A stretch of DNA of 64,000 nt from Wurfbainia villosa (lineage: Eukaryota; Streptophyta; Magnoliopsida; Zingiberales; Zingiberaceae): positions 61,570,621 to 61,634,620 of the forward strand of contig CM045993.1 in NCBI GenBank assembly GCA_025175895.1, given 5' to 3'. Under the pieces are notes generated by a model, which did no database searches, was not told where the DNA came from, and worked only from the letters and a program-made list of their open reading frames with translations. This document shows positions 20,689-33,599 of the stretch, one piece after another; the stretch's first letter is position 1; each line of letters opens with the position of its first letter. Position numbers and translations under genes: made by a program.

Positions 20689-21710
20689 CTAACCATGCCC
20701 GCAGCAGATATCCGGTCTCGTACATAGCATAGCATACATAAGGCTTCCTACTGCCGAAGCATAAGGAACCGCCTTCATGTCCTCTATCTCCTTTGATGTT
20801 CTGGGACACATCTCTTTAGATAAAGAAACTCCATGTCTAAAAGGTAGAAAACCTTTCTTGGAGTTTTGCATGCTAAAACGAGCAAGGATAGTGTCAATGT
20901 ATGAAGCTTGAGACAAGCACAACATCCTTTTCTTGCGATCCCTTATAACTTTGATCCCAAGGATGTGTCCCCCTTCTCCCAAATCCTTCATATCAAACTG
21001 TTTGGACAACCATACCCTTACATCTGATAACACTTTGATATTGTTGCTAACTAACAAAATGTCATCTACGTATAGTACAAGAAACACCACTATGTTTCCG
21101 TCACATCTCTTGTATACACAAGGCTCATCCGGACTTTGAATAAATCCATATGACTGGATTACCTCATCAAAGCGGATGTTCCAAGATCTAGAAGCTTGCT
21201 TCAATCCATAAATGGACCGATTAAGCTTACATACAAGATGCTCTTTGCCTTTAGCAATGAATCCCTCTGGTTGGCGCATATAGATGTTCTCCTCAAGACT
21301 TCCGTTAAGGAAAGGCTCTTGACATCCATCTGCCAAATCTCATAATCCATATGAGCAGCTATAGATAAGAGAATCCGGATAGACTTAAGCATAGCTACCG
21401 GCGAAAAGGTCTCCTCATAATCGATACCCTCTTTCTGAGTATACCCTTTCGCAACAAGCCTAGCTTTGAAGGTTTCAACCTTCCCGTCTACTCCTCTCTT
21501 TCTCTTGTAGATCCACTTGCATCCAATGGTTTTTACACCATCGGGTGGCTCTACTAGCTCCCAGACCTGATTAGAATCCATAGATTCTATCTCTGAATTC
21601 ATCGCTTTTTGCCAAGATACTGCATCTCTATCTTGGATTGCCTCGTCATATGTCCAGGGATCAGGTTCATGTTCACCAGGGACTAAGTCCGAAGACTCTC
21701 CCAAAAACAT
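20689..21710 (-). pseudogene. E reverse transcriptase
   Basis: RVT_2 domain. The first part (21710-21201) has KTIGCKWIYKRKRGVDGKVE and ARLVAKGYTQKEGIDYEETFSPVA. The second part (21336-20689), in another frame, has FNGSLEEN-like sequence, IYGLKQASRSWNIRFDEVI and the catalytic YVDDILL. A frameshift near 21310 separates the two. The palm motif is intact but no single frame spans the enzyme. Confidence 0.85.
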
Positions 21711-22961
21711 GAATCTCTCGGGTTGTCTAACAACCCTCCCACTCTGACGAGGTGCCTCCTGTGTATGCTCTGTGACACGCGGTGCAGTGACTTGTGGTGT
21801 CTCCTCTTGTATGGGTGAGTGCTTCCTGTCATCTCCTCGAACAATCCTACTCGTGGGCTTGATTCATCACATAGTCTTCCTCTAGAAATCGGCATTCATA
21901 CTCACGATCACCTTGATCTCTAGGACTATAGAATAAACCACCCTTCGTTCCCTTAGGAGTAGCCAACAAACAAGCTTTTACATGCGAGATTCCAACTTAC
22001 ACGATCTCCCTTGGCCACATGTCTTTGGACTACCCAAATCCGAATATGTCTTAGACTAGGCTTGCGCCCAGTCCACAACTCTGTGGGAGTAGAGTCGGCT
22101 TAGATGGAACCAAGTTCGAATGTGTCTCTTTGTTTCGAGCAAACCCCGAGCGAATCGGGTAACTCGAATAATCATCGATCTGACCATCTCCATAAGAGTC
22201 CTATTCCTTCGCTCCGCTACACCATTCTGCTGGGGTGTTCCAGGTGCAGACAATTGAGATTGAATTTCAGCCTCTGATAAGTAACTCCTAAACTCTCCCA
22301 AGAGGTACTCGCCACCACGATCAGATCGTAATGTCTTGATACTTTTACCTTGAAGGTTCTCCACATCAGCCTTGAATTCTTTGAACTTGTCAAAGCATTC
22401 AGACTTGCGGCGCATCAAGTAAATGTATCCATACCTTGAATAATCGTCTATAAATGAGATGAAGTATTCAAAGCCACCTCTTGCCTGGATAGACATAGGA
22501 CCGCACAAATCAGAATGAACCAATTCTAACACATCTTTGGCTCTATACCCCTTGGCCTTAAAAGGCCTCTTGGTCATTTTACCTTCCAAGCAAGATTCGC
22601 AGGTTGGGAGATCCTCCACCACTAATGAACCCAAAGGTCCATCAACTATCAACCTTTGAATTTACCTTAGGTTAATATGACCAAGCCTTAGATGCCAAAG
22701 ATATGTTTGGTTCATTTGCGAAGGTTCTTTTCTCTTATTAGACTTAGAAGATGAGTTATTTACTTCTATTTGCATCGTGGGAGTTTTTGGTTCAATAGAA
22801 TATAAATTGCCAACCAATGTACCAGAACAGATAATCTCCCTATTCCTTTTTATAACCACCTTGTCATTAAAAGAAACAGAATATCCATCCAAAAACAATT
22901 TAGAAACTGAAATTAAATTCTTTCTAAAAGTAGGTACATAAAGACAATTTCTTAAAACCAA
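21711..22961 (-). pseudogene. E pre-integrase and integrase
   Basis: The pre-integrase segment (22961-22662) ends with the HLRLGHI half of the HHCC finger. A stop follows, and CESCL appears in 22652-22056. The core retains all three acidic residues: HSDLCGP, LRSDRGGEYL and NGVAERRNR. Downstream of VRSM the frame is scrambled by indels, and the C-terminal domain survives only as pieces (for example around 21900). Compared with C, which has lost its first Asp, E keeps the active-site residues. Confidence 0.85.
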
Positions 22962-23947
22962 AATTTATTCCTATCAAAAGATAAATAAACGTCTCCCCAT
23001 GATAGCCGCCACCTTTGAAGCATTGCCCATGAAACTGTAGAATTTCCTCACTAGTCGTCGGTTTCTGAACCCTCGCAAAGTATTGCAGACATTATCGTGG
23101 CTCTCAGATCTACACACCGTGCAATCGTAGATAACACCGCTAAACATGTTTCAACAACTAAACAAGAAGATAGACCTTTGTTCTTACGGCGAGGACTGTC
23201 CGCCTTCCAATGTCCAGTCTGCTTGCAAGTGAAGCACTTGCCTTTCGGCTTCTTCACTCCGCCGAGGTCCTGTTGCCACCTTCTTCGCTCCACCTTGCTT
23301 CTTCTTCTTCTTACCTTTCGGTTTAGAGGAAGAAACCTTCTGAGCGACCATGGCTTGAGAACTCTGACGAAAAAAGCCTCCCGCTGAGTTCTCGCAAGCT
23401 CCCAACGAATACAACCTTTTGTTCATGTTGTAGTTGAGGCGAATCGCCAAAACTCCTAGGCAAAGACCGGAGAATGATATCGACTGGTTTCCCCATCGAT
23501 CTCAGCTCCTAGGACTTCCATCTCATTAAGATGAGCCATCATCTTGAGAACATGATCCCTAACGGGTGTTCCCTCGATCATGGAGGTCGTCATCAAGTTT
23601 CTCATAGCCTCCTACCTAGCCGCCCTACTCTGATGTCCGAAAAGTTCCTTGAGATTGAACATCATGTCATAAGCTGTGGCTATGGCCTGATGCTGATGTT
23701 GCAGCACATTTGACATAGATGCCAAAATGTAACACCGCGCCATCTCATCTACCTTAACCCATTTCTTATAACGTTCTATCTCCTTTTCATCAGAGTCATC
23801 TGAGGGCTTAGGAGGATAGACCTCGAAGAGTACAAATTTGTACTCTTCTGCAGTTAAGACAATATCCAGGTTTCTTTTCCAATCAATGTAGTTTGGACCA
23901 GTAAGTTTGTTTTCTTTTAAAATCACAGCAAGTGGGTTGAAAGCCAT
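22962..23947 (-). pseudogene. E gag and protease remnant
   Basis: The gag start MAFNPLAVILKENKLTGPNY matches C. A stop occurs near 23612, and further frameshifts separate RLNYNMNKRLYSL and the zinc knuckle. The knuckle reads CFTCKQTGHWKADSP, so its last cysteine is serine (CCHS). The protease site, clear as CVDTG in C, is degraded here to CVDLRA. Many differences from C are single-base indels, which could be decay or assembly errors. Confidence 0.8.
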
Positions 23948-24993
23948 TTGAAAATCCTAAAAATCACAATGATCAAAATATTAAATTTCAAATATTATTG
24001 ATTCCTCAAAACAATAAAATCCCGAAATCAACTAACACCTCAAAACACCGAGAATATCGCATGCCACGATAGTGTGGACGTATACGAATTCCACATTTGT
24101 AAGAGGAGGTTTTACCCATTAATTTTATTATCTTGTCAACCTTACTTTTTGACAAATAAAATTAATAGTTGGTTCCTCTTTAGCCCTACAAATAAAAGCA
24201 GTGACTCCGATGGGGAGGATACCTTTATTTGTATCTAAGTGTGCACCATTACACGGTACTAAGGGAATTATTTCGGATTATGTTCCTTACCGATGGGGAA
24301 GTACACACGCTCCTAAATAATTTTCTATAACCATTATTTGACCTAGTGATCCGCAAACAAACCCATCCGATGGGGAGGAAGGCACTCAAAGCCAACGCGC
24401 AAGTTTGTTGCATCACACGTCAAATTGTAATGGAGGCCGCGGGAATTAATTAAAATATCCCTCTCCCACTTAGTAAATTGAAATCGAGGAATTTTAAACA
24501 TACACAACATGCATATAAAACAAATAAGTAATAAATATGGAAAAAATAGAATTTTTCCAACTATTGTGGCATTGTCCTCCAATATGCATCCCGTCGTGTC
24601 TCCACCTCGTCCGCTCCATCTTTTCCCGTGCGCAAGTCACCAAAGAGTTCCGAGCCGAGATAAATCATTTTATTTACATCCATCGATCCTATACTCCACG
24701 AAAGAGTATACAAATAATCTAGATCGAAAGTAAACTAAAATGATTGGCTAAACAATGCCGTATTTAATTACAAAAATTAAATACTAATCTAGCCTCGTCA
24801 ACCCCGAGGATTCAAATAATAAATTTTTTACACACATCCATTCACATACACACACATAGCCATAATAGTCGGATCTTATGCCTGCAACCAAAGAGTTAAA
24901 CTACGCATATCCTACTATTATCCGGCACATATAATATATGAAAAATGCATAAAAAATTAACCGAATCCTAAACACACAAAACCGGAAACCGAT
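23948..24993 (-). other. E untranslated leader
   Basis: About 1 kb between primer site and gag, without a supported ORF, homologous to the C leader (35931-36976). Several CCGATGGGGAGG-like segments recur within it. Confidence 0.65.
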
Positions 24994-25006
24994 GGCTCTG
25001 ATACCA
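24994..25006 (-). other. E primer-binding site
   Basis: The minus strand reads TGGTATCAGAGCC, a perfect initiator-Met site, two bases from the right LTR. Confidence 0.9.
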
Positions 25007-25008
25007 AT

Positions 25009-27042
25009 TGTAGGAGTATGCTTCGAGGCTCATTGGCTCCTATGTCCCCGGATTAAAATTCTTCACTAATGAAAGAATTAATCCTGATGGGATGAGCTTC
25101 CCTAGCACAACCTATTCGCCGTCATAACAACTTGAGTGGTCGCTGAACAAACTAGTTGTTCAAGCAACACAACTCTTCTAGTTGGTTAGCTGCGGAAGAG
25201 ACGACGGATGGATCGCCGGTTTTTGTGTTTGTCTTCGGGGTCCATGATTATACAATATATATTCATACACACACATGCATAATCAAAACAAATAAGAACA
25301 TGCTCAGATCTGTACATAAAGTTAAAATAACTTTATACCTCATGATCTTCTACCGTATGTCCTATCCTTCTCGTGGACGACGTGTGGACGAAGATCCTCC
25401 ACGAGTAGAAGCCTTCTAGATCGCTTTCTTCTCTACCTTGTCCGCTGTGAACAAAGAGAAGAACTAGCAAATACCTTTCCTATCTAGAACCGGCCACCAA
25501 ATTAGGGAATTTGGTGCAACCGCCGGCCAAGGAGCAATGGATGATGCGCCGGCCAACTTCTCCAAGAAGAAGAGTTGCCACGCCACTTTTGGAGAATAGG
25601 GAGGAGGAAGAGAACCGGCCACCAATGGGAGGAGAACCGCCGGCCAAGGAAGAAGAGAAAAGCCTTAAGGTTGGGCGCCGACCAAGTATTGATGGTGCAA
25701 GTTGGGCGCCGGCAACAACTTTGGATGAAGATGGTTGCCGCCCACCCTAGCTCCAAACCCTAGCCGCCCACCTCTCCAAGAGCCAAACCCTAATTCCAAA
25801 ACCAATTCTTGATTCTTATTGCCGCCCAACCCTAAGCATCTATTTATAGAATAGGGCTTAAGCCTCCTTTAATCTCCACCGTCGGATCTATGGTTTTATC
25901 CCAACCGTCGGATCTAGGGTTTAATCCCAACCCTCGGATCTAGGATTCCATCCCAACCTTCGGATCTAAGGTTTCATCCCAACCGTCGGTTCTAGGGTTT
26001 CATCCCAACCATCAGATCTAGGGATTTAATCCCAAACGTTGGTTCTAGGATTTCATCCAACCATCGGATCTAGGGATTTAATCCCAACCGTTGGTTCTAG
26101 GTTTTGTTTTACATTCTTGGATCTAGACTTCATAAGGATTATATTAGGCTACAATAGGGACCATAAGGAGGAGTTGGGTCTTGGCCACCCGATGGATCGG
26201 AACCACACAAACTTGATCCATCAATGATGTTCCATTCCACTAGAGGATCATCATTGAACTACCTCACCAACCCCCATAAATCAATATGGGCTCCATATAT
26301 TATTTGTACATTAATCTCCCCGTGTTTAAGATATCGAATGTCCGTCAATTAATTGATTTACTGACCATCAATTAATTAACATCTAATTCCTCGAGTAGTA
26401 CCACTCAACCTTATCATCATGTTGACTAAGTCAACCAGCTGGGTTTACATGATGAACCTTATGAGCTCCTCAAGGGGACATCATCAACCTAATATATAGG
26501 ACACGGTTTCCTCCTATAATCAATGGCACACCATGTAAATAATATTATTTCCCAACTTACCGGGCATATTGATTTAATCCATCTAAATCTCACCCACTGG
26601 TAAATCAAAGAAATAAATACTAAGTACATGTGCCCGTTATTATATCGGGATTAAGAGCATGTACAACATAATATCCGAGGTCCGATTCAATTATGTAGTC
26701 AGTACTAAATTGAATCACCTCTATGTCGGTCCTACTCAATACACCTAAGTGTACTAGTGTAACTCTATGTTCAAGATAAAACAATACCAAGCTACACTAC
26801 AACCATGCCAATGGTTTGTCCAAAACCATCTTGGTTGTGAGCCTTTACTTATATTTTACAAGGTACTGATAACATGATCTTCTGTGCCACACCAAGCACC
26901 ATGTTATCTACAATGTAAAATATTAGACAATATGCACACATATATAATGAATATATAAAATGCAAACAGTGATCATGTGATTCTTATTTCAAAATAAAAT
27001 GTTCATACAAAAAGAGCTAGGCTTTCAGTATACATTCCAACA
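25009..27042 (-). repeat. E 5' LTR (right copy)
   Basis: 2034 bp. The end next to the primer site reads TGTAGGAGTATGC on the plus strand, against TGTTAGGTGGATGC in the left copy. Otherwise it is almost the same sequence. It carries nine units of the 27-bp repeat (25876-26106). Confidence 0.88.
25876..26106. repeat. 27-bp tandem repeat in the E right LTR
   Basis: Nine units. The missing unit accounts for most of the 29-bp length difference between the LTRs. Confidence 0.85.
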
Positions 27043-27047
27043 TTAAG
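27043..27047. repeat. Target-site duplication of E, right copy
   Basis: TTAAG; see 18004-18008. Confidence 0.9.
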
Positions 27048-28212
27048 AAGGAGATTTATGTTAGTCAACCCCCCCGGTTTCGAAAGCCTAGATAAACCTG
27101 ACCATGTCCTTAGATTAAAGAATGCTCTCTATGGACTCAAACAAGCTACTCGAGCTTGGTACGAGAGACTTTCGATTTATCATAGGTCCAAAAAATTTAA
27201 CCAAGCCCTAGTCGATCCAACTCTCTTCGTAAAAACCATAGGGAAAGATATATTCATAGCCCAAACCTACGTAGATGATATCATCTTCGGAACCACCAAC
27301 TAGATCCTCCTAAACGAATTCATTTCACTTATGAAAAGTGAATTTGAAATGAATTTAGTAGGTGAGTTGAGTTTCTTCTTAGGTCTACAAATTAAACAAA
27401 CTAAAGATGGAATATACTTACATCAACGCAAATATACTAGGGAATTAATTAAACGCTATAGAATGCAAGACGCTAAAATTATTAATACCCCAATGGCAAC
27501 AAATGTAAATATAGGAGAAGTTGTAATCAGAAATTCAATTGACTTAAAATACTATAAGAGCGTGATAGGGAGTCTCCTTTACTTAACTACGAGCCGACAT
27601 GATATCTTATTTGCAGTAAGTATGTGCGCAAGGTTCCAAACATGTGCCAAGGAATCTCACCTAACTCTAGATAAGCGTATCCTTAGATATCTAAAGGATA
27701 CACTTAATGTCGGTATTTAGTACCCTAGATCTACCGAGTTCGAACTAATCGGCTACTCCGACTCAGACTATGCCGGTAGTAAGCTCGATAGAAAGAGTAT
27801 GAGTGGTTGTTGTCAACTTCTCGGCTCGAGTCTAGTGAGTTGGTGCAATTGGAAGTAACACTGTGTTGCCTTATCTACCACCGAAGCCGAATACATCACG
27901 ATGGGTGAGTGTGTCACTCAGCTTCTTTGGATGAAGCACACTCTCCGAAATTTTAAGTTAGACTTTACAAACACTAAAATTCACGTAGATAACATTAGCT
28001 AAATTAACCTAACTAAAAATCTAATATGCCACTCTAGGACCAAACATATAGAAGTCAAACACCATTTCATTCAAGAACATGTGGCCAACGGAGTCATACA
28101 ACTCGAATACGTCGAATCAAAGTCCAACTTGGCAGACCTATTTACTAAACCCCTACCCGAAGCCGAATTCAGTCTATTAAGATAAAAATTGGGCATGTGC
28201 ATAGTAGAGTAG
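27048..28212 (+). pseudogene. A reverse transcriptase C-terminal part and RNase H
   Basis: The gene resumes directly after E with a PPGFESLDKPDHVLRLK segment, IYHRSKKF and the catalytic YVDDIIFG. A TAG at 27301-27303 and another at 27718-27720 interrupt one otherwise continuous frame. RNase H motifs follow: IGYSDSDYAG, VALSTTEAEYI and HIEVKHHFIQEHV. The domain ends with KLGMCIVE and a TAG at 28210-28212. Additional in-frame stops lie near 27858 and 28000. The polymerase motif is preserved but the gene is dead through both stops and the E insertion. Confidence 0.87.
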
Positions 28213-29167
28213 GAATTTACAAATTATATTTTCTTATTACTATCTTTTACTTTTCATGCTTATGGAACTAGCTTAGGACATACCTTAGATATCATGCACC
28301 TATAGATTTAAGGAGCCAATAAATCTCACAACACATAGGACTAATGTGTTTGTGTACTTAGCCACGTAGATGGGTGTGAGATATTAGGACCTTACTTCTG
28401 GTTCCAGATGTAGAGCTAGTGCATCGCCACGAACCACGGAGTATAATCATTTATATTAACCGACTTTGACCAGGACTTGTTGATTTTTCATATCAATCAA
28501 GTCAAATGAGAGTTGAACATTATATAGATGAGCTTATTTTTAGTATATTATTTTTAAAATAATATGGAACATGCTTGGACTTGAAACATAAACTTAATAC
28601 CCATATTTTCTCCTTTTTCAAAACCCCCCACTTTTTTCGATATATGGCAAAAGGGGGAGAAAAAGGCCAAAGTTAAAGGATCAATTTTTGATAACTTAAC
28701 TTAATACTTCATACTTATTCTCATGGCCAAAATTTAAGGGATCAATTTTTGATAACTTAACTTAATACTTCATACTTATTCTCATGGCCAAAAGTTAAGT
28801 AAATGTTTTCTTAACTTTAATTTTGCAAATTTACTTAAACTTAACAGTTTTAAAAAGGGAGAAAGGGCCAAGTTAAGAAGTCTTCTTAAGGCCAACTTTA
28901 AAAAAGGGAGAAAGGGCCAAGTTAAAAAGTCTTCTTAAGGCCAACTTTAAGTAATGGTTAATTACTTAAAGTCTTCATAAATAGCAAACATCAAGGGGGA
29001 GGATTAAGATATTCTTTCAAGACTCACCCTCGGTCAAGGGGGAGACTTGGAAGAAAATCTCTACTACTCCTATTTAATCTTCATTATTCTTCGTGTATAT
29101 TATTCTTCATGCATATTATTTCCTTAACTTTGTATGTGGGTTTGCCATAGATAAAAAAGGGGGAGAT
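28213..29167 (+). other. A 3' untranslated region with multiplied polypurine tracts and two tandem duplications
   Basis: There is no coding capacity. Purine tracts of the AAGGGGGAG type occur near 28649-28664, 28853-28870, 28902-28917, 28993-29001 and 29036-29044. The terminal one (about 29153-29167) touches the 3' LTR. A 61-bp unit is duplicated at 28678-28738 and 28739-28799 with one difference. A 49-bp unit that includes a tract is duplicated at 28848-28896 and 28897-28945. Confidence 0.78.
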
Positions 29168-30055
29168 TGTTGGTGCAGTGGGCACCTAAGTTGAACCTAA
29201 GTTTTGATTATAGCAAACGATACAAAGTTATGCTCATATCGTTATCTCACGAGCTAAATCGAGTGTGCAGAAAAGTGCTAAAGCTGGAGGTGAAGGCTAG
29301 CGACACCCGGAGGAAGTCGTGGTGGTCGGGCGACACTCGAGTGACTTCGGAGGGAGCTGAAGGAATCGAGTAGGAGGTCGGAAGCGAGAGCTATAAAGTA
29401 AGTATCGAGGTAAGATCGTGAGTGTGAGCGTAAGTGAGGTCGTATCCTCCTTACGGGGATGGTCTTAAGCATAGATCCGACCAAAGACATCCCATGGATG
29501 GTCTAGGTCAAGATCGGATGGTCGGCGGTCATCAAAATTATATTTTTGTTAAGCTAACTTGTGATTTCAGCAAGCATCAGTCGACTGCCCACAAGAGCCA
29601 CTCGACTGCCTGAAATTAGTCTACTGATGAGTGTTGTGACTCGATTGGCACTGCCATCAGTCGACAGATGGTGGCCATCAGTCGACTGATGGTCAAGGAT
29701 CAGCTTCGAGGAGTCAAGCCTTATCACCTCATTCCAAAGAGCTTGGTGCCTAAATTTGATTGGCTGAAGATCCCCTCGAGGAGGGCTCAAAACTATAAAA
29801 GGAGGGGTTGTCTAAGGGTTTTTCATCAATTCTAAAAGCCTCTAAGTGCTTCTGATACGCTCCGACTCAACGACATCCCTACGACGAACTGCTGCCGAGA
29901 CGAAGACTAGAGCTTCAACCTCCAACCTTTGAAGTCGTCGGTAATGAAAGTTTTAATTGTATTTCAATTTACTTATTTTGTAAAGCTTTCATTATAATGA
30001 GGAGAGGGGGAGTGTCCCTCTACCTCGAGCTTTTTGTGATTTTGTGTATCCGTTT
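29168..30055 (+). repeat. A 3' LTR, first part
   Basis: This starts TGTTGGTGCAGTGGGCACC like the 5' LTR. It contains CATCAGTCGACTGATG at 29676-29691 and stops at CGTTT where element C is inserted. Confidence 0.88.
30051..30055. repeat. Target-site duplication of C, left copy
   Basis: CGTTT, matched at 38917-38921. Confidence 0.9.
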
Positions 30056-31981
30056 TGAAGGGTTTTGCTTATCGAGTCCGTGAGGGGAAACTTCTCTTCT
30101 CTCTTCACCTCGGTAGATTGTCCATGGCGATCCCTTCGATGTCCTCGGATTAAAAAAATTTAATCCTAGACAAAAGGGATTGCCCAAACCACCAAGCCAT
30201 CGTCGTGCTATTCGTTTAGAGAGGTCACTTGAACAAACTAGTTGTTCAAGCGATCATCCTCTATTCTACGAGTAGCCGCGGAATAGACGATGTCCGGATC
30301 GCTGGTTTTTGTGTTTATGCTCGGGATCCAAGTATTATTTAGCCATTTACAGATTTATAACATGCTTATAATTGAAAAACAAAAACAAGCAACAAACAAA
30401 AGAAGAAAGTAGAATAGGTATACCTCTCGATCTTTTAATGTATGACCTTCCTCCTTTTGGACGTCGTGTGGGCGACCATCTACCAAAAGTCGAAGCTCCT
30501 AGATCACAAATCTTCCTTCCTTGCTCTTCCAAAGTAAGAGGAAGAGTAGAAACAAGCTTTTCCTCTTCCCTAAAACCAAACAACAAGGAGCACACAATCT
30601 CCTTGCCGCCGGCCAAGTAGAAGGTGGAGAAGATGATGGAAAAAAATCAAGACACCAAGGGAAGCCCTATATCTTGTTTCCATCACCTAAGGAGAGGGAG
30701 AAGGGATCTTTTGGGTGCTGGCCAAGGGCTGGAAGGGGATGGAAACCAATCTGGACGCCGGCCACAAGAGGAGGAAGAAGAAACAATCACCTTCCTTATT
30801 TGGTGCCGCCCTAGCCTCCAAAACCTAACCCTAATCCTATCTCAACTACGATTCCTTTTTGCCGCCCAAACCCTAGCTCTCCTTGATGATCATCCATGCA
30901 AACTCCCATGGCCTCCTTTTATATAGTTAGGGATAAGTCATGAATTAATCTCCTCCATTGGTTCTAGGGATTTAATCTCAACCGTCAGATCTAGAGATTT
31001 AATCTCAACCGTCGGATCTTAGAGATTTAATCTCTACCTATGGATCTTAGAGTTTTGTTTCTATCCATTGGATCTAAGCTTCATGAGGTGTTAATAGGTT
31101 ACATTAGGGACCATGAGGAGGAGTTGGATCTTGGCCACCCATGGATCAAGCCCTCATAAAGTCTGATCCACAAATGATGATCCAATCCACTAAAGGATTA
31201 TCATTGATCAACCTCACCAACCCCCATATGATAATATGGGCTCCATATATTATTTGTACATTTTCTCCCCGTGTTTAAGATCTCAAATGTCCATCGATTA
31301 ATTAATTTACTGACCATTAATTAATCTACATCTAACTCCTTGAGTAGTACCACTCAACCTTTTCATTATGCCGGACCAAGTCCACATGCAGGGTTTACAT
31401 GATGAACCTTATGAGCTCCTCAAGGGAACATCATCATCCTAATATATAGGACACGATTTCCTCCTATAATCAACGACACACCATATAAATAATATCATCT
31501 CCCAACTTACCGATCCTATCGATTTAATCTATAAATCTCGCCCATTGGTAAATCAAAGAGATGAGTACTAAGTATATGTGCCCGTTATTATATCGGGATT
31601 AAGAGCATGTACTAAATAATATTTGAGGTCCGATTCGATTATGTAGTCAGCAATAAATCGAATCACCTCTAAGTCGGTCCTGCTCAATACACACAAAGTG
31701 CACTAGTGTGATTCTATGGTCAAGACAAACCAATACCAAATCACACTACAACCATTCCGATGGTTTGTCCAAAGCCATCTCGGTTGTGAGCCTTTACTTA
31801 TACATTTCAAGGGGCCGATAACATGATCTCCCATATGACACCACCCACCATTTTATCTACAATGTAAAATATTAGACAATATTGCATAACCATAAAAATA
31901 TGCAAACAATGATCATGTGATTCTTATTTCAAAATAAAGATGTTCATACAAAAGATAGACTTTTCAGTATACATCCCTATA
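30056..31981 (-). repeat. C 3' LTR (left copy)
   Basis: 1926 bp. Its terminus facing the polypurine tract reads TATAGGG on the minus strand, where the other copy has TGTAGGG, so the terminal TG is mutated. It contains about four units of the CAACCGTCGGATCTTAGAG-like repeat near 30955-31065. Short ORFs inside are not supported. Confidence 0.88.
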
Positions 31982-32014
31982 ATTTCCCACTTATACTAAA
32001 AGACTATGTTGTCC

Positions 32015-33599
32015 TCAAAGTGTCATACATCTGATCCCCATTCCCTCCACATGCCTATCAAAAGCTCTCGCCAAAAGGGCCTTAGTGAAAGGATCTGTTA
32101 GGTTATCCTCCGATGCAATCTTGGCCACAACAACTTCTCCTCTCTTTACGATTTCTCGTATCAGGTGGTACTTGCGCTCTATGTGTTTACTAGCCTTATG
32201 GGCTTGTGGTTCCTTCGAGTTTGCAACTGCACTACTATTATCACAATAAATTGTGATAGTTCTGGGCAAACCAGGAATCACATCCAAGTCCATCAGGATG
32301 TTTCTGAGCCATACAACTTCTTTGGCTGCCTCAGAGGCCGCCACATACTCAGCTTCCATGGTGGAGTCCGCCACGCATTTCTGCTTGACACTCCTCCATA
32401 CAATGGCTCCAACTCCCAAAGTAAACACAAAACTTGAGGTAGACTTACTGTTATCCCTATCAGATTGGAAGTTGGAATCCGTGTAACCCACAGGGAGTAA
32501 TTGGTCTGCTTGGTAAACCAGCATATAATCCCTAGACGTTCTCAGGTACTTAAATATATGCTTTACCGCAGTCCAATGTCCCTGTCCTGGATTATTCTGA
32601 TATCTGCTGACCATGCCCACGACAAAGCAGATATCTGGTCTCGTACAGAGCATCGCATACATGAGGCTTCCTACTGCCGAAGCATAAGGAACCGCCTTCA
32701 TCTCCTCTATCTCCTCAGATGATTTAGGACACATCTCCTTAGATAAAGGAACTCCATGCCTGAAGGGTAGAAAACCCTTCTTGGAGTTATGCATGCTAAA
32801 ATGCTCCATAATCGTGTCTATGTATGAAGCTTGGGATAAGCACAACATCCTTTTCCTGCGATCCCTTATAACCTTGATCCCAAGGATGTGTCCCACCTCC
32901 CCCAAATCCTTCATATCAAACTGTTTGGACAACCATACCTTTACGTCTGATAACACCTTGATATTGTTGTCAATCAACAAAATGTCATCTACGTATAGTA
33001 CAAGAAATACCACTACGTTTCCGTCACATCTCTTGTATACACAAGGCTCATCCGGACTTTGACTAATCCATAAGACTGGATCACCTCATCAAAGCAGATG
33101 TTCAAAGACCTCAAAGCTTGTTTCAATCCATAAATGGACCGATTAAACTTACATACAAGATGCTCTTTGCCCTTAGCAATGAATCCCTCTTGTTGCTTCA
33201 AGTAGATGTTTTCCTCAAGACTTCCATTAAGGAAAGTTGTCTTGACATCCATCTGCCACACCTCATAATCCATATGAGCTTCTATGCATAAGAGAATCCG
33301 GATAGACTTAAGCATGGCTACCGACGAAAAGGTCTCCTCATAATCGATACCCTCTTTCTGAGTATACCCCTTCGCAACAAGCCTCGCTTTGAAGGTCTCA
33401 ACCTTCCCATCTATTCCTCTCTTTCTCTTGTAGATCCACTTGCATCCAATGGTTTTTACACCATCGGGTGGTTCTACTAGCTCCCAGACCTGATTTGAAT
33501 CCATAGATTCAATCTCAGCATTCATTGCACTTTGCCAAGATACTGCATTTTTATCTTGGATTGCCTCGTCATATGTCTAGGGATCAGGTTCATGTTCGC
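32015..33599 (-). pseudogene. C reverse transcriptase and RNase H
   Basis: The RT starts in 33525-33013 with VKTIGCKWIYKRKRGIDGKV, ARLVAKGYTQKEGIDYEETF and IYGLKQALRSLNICFDEVIQ. A one-base deletion near 33061, seen against E, shifts the frame. It reopens at 33013 with FLVLYVDDILL and runs uninterrupted to 32015. RNase H motifs are GYTDSNFQSDRDNS, VKQKCVADSTMEAEYVAAS and KHIERKYHLIREIV. The product ends HVEGMGIRCMTL. Apart from the single shift, polymerase and RNase H active-site motifs are preserved. Confidence 0.88.

Larger units (their letters stand above)
18009..27042 (-). mobile_element. E: Copia element inserted in the A reverse transcriptase
   Basis: 9034 bp, flanked by TTAAG. It has two 2-kb LTRs, a perfect initiator-Met primer site next to the right LTR, and minus-strand gag, protease, integrase, RT and RNase H remnants in Copia order. 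The LTRs are nearly identical by eye apart from single-base indels and one tandem-repeat unit, so it is among the youngest insertions here. It is related to C (gag start MAFNPLAVILKENKL in E, MTFNPLAVILKENKL in C). The lineage could be Angela/Tork-like but I cannot settle this. Confidence 0.9.

Noticed and set aside
30347..30926. Open frames of 80-100 residues in both orientations
   Set aside because: Part of the C LTR; repeated at 37282-37957 with different lengths. No protein family is recognisable.
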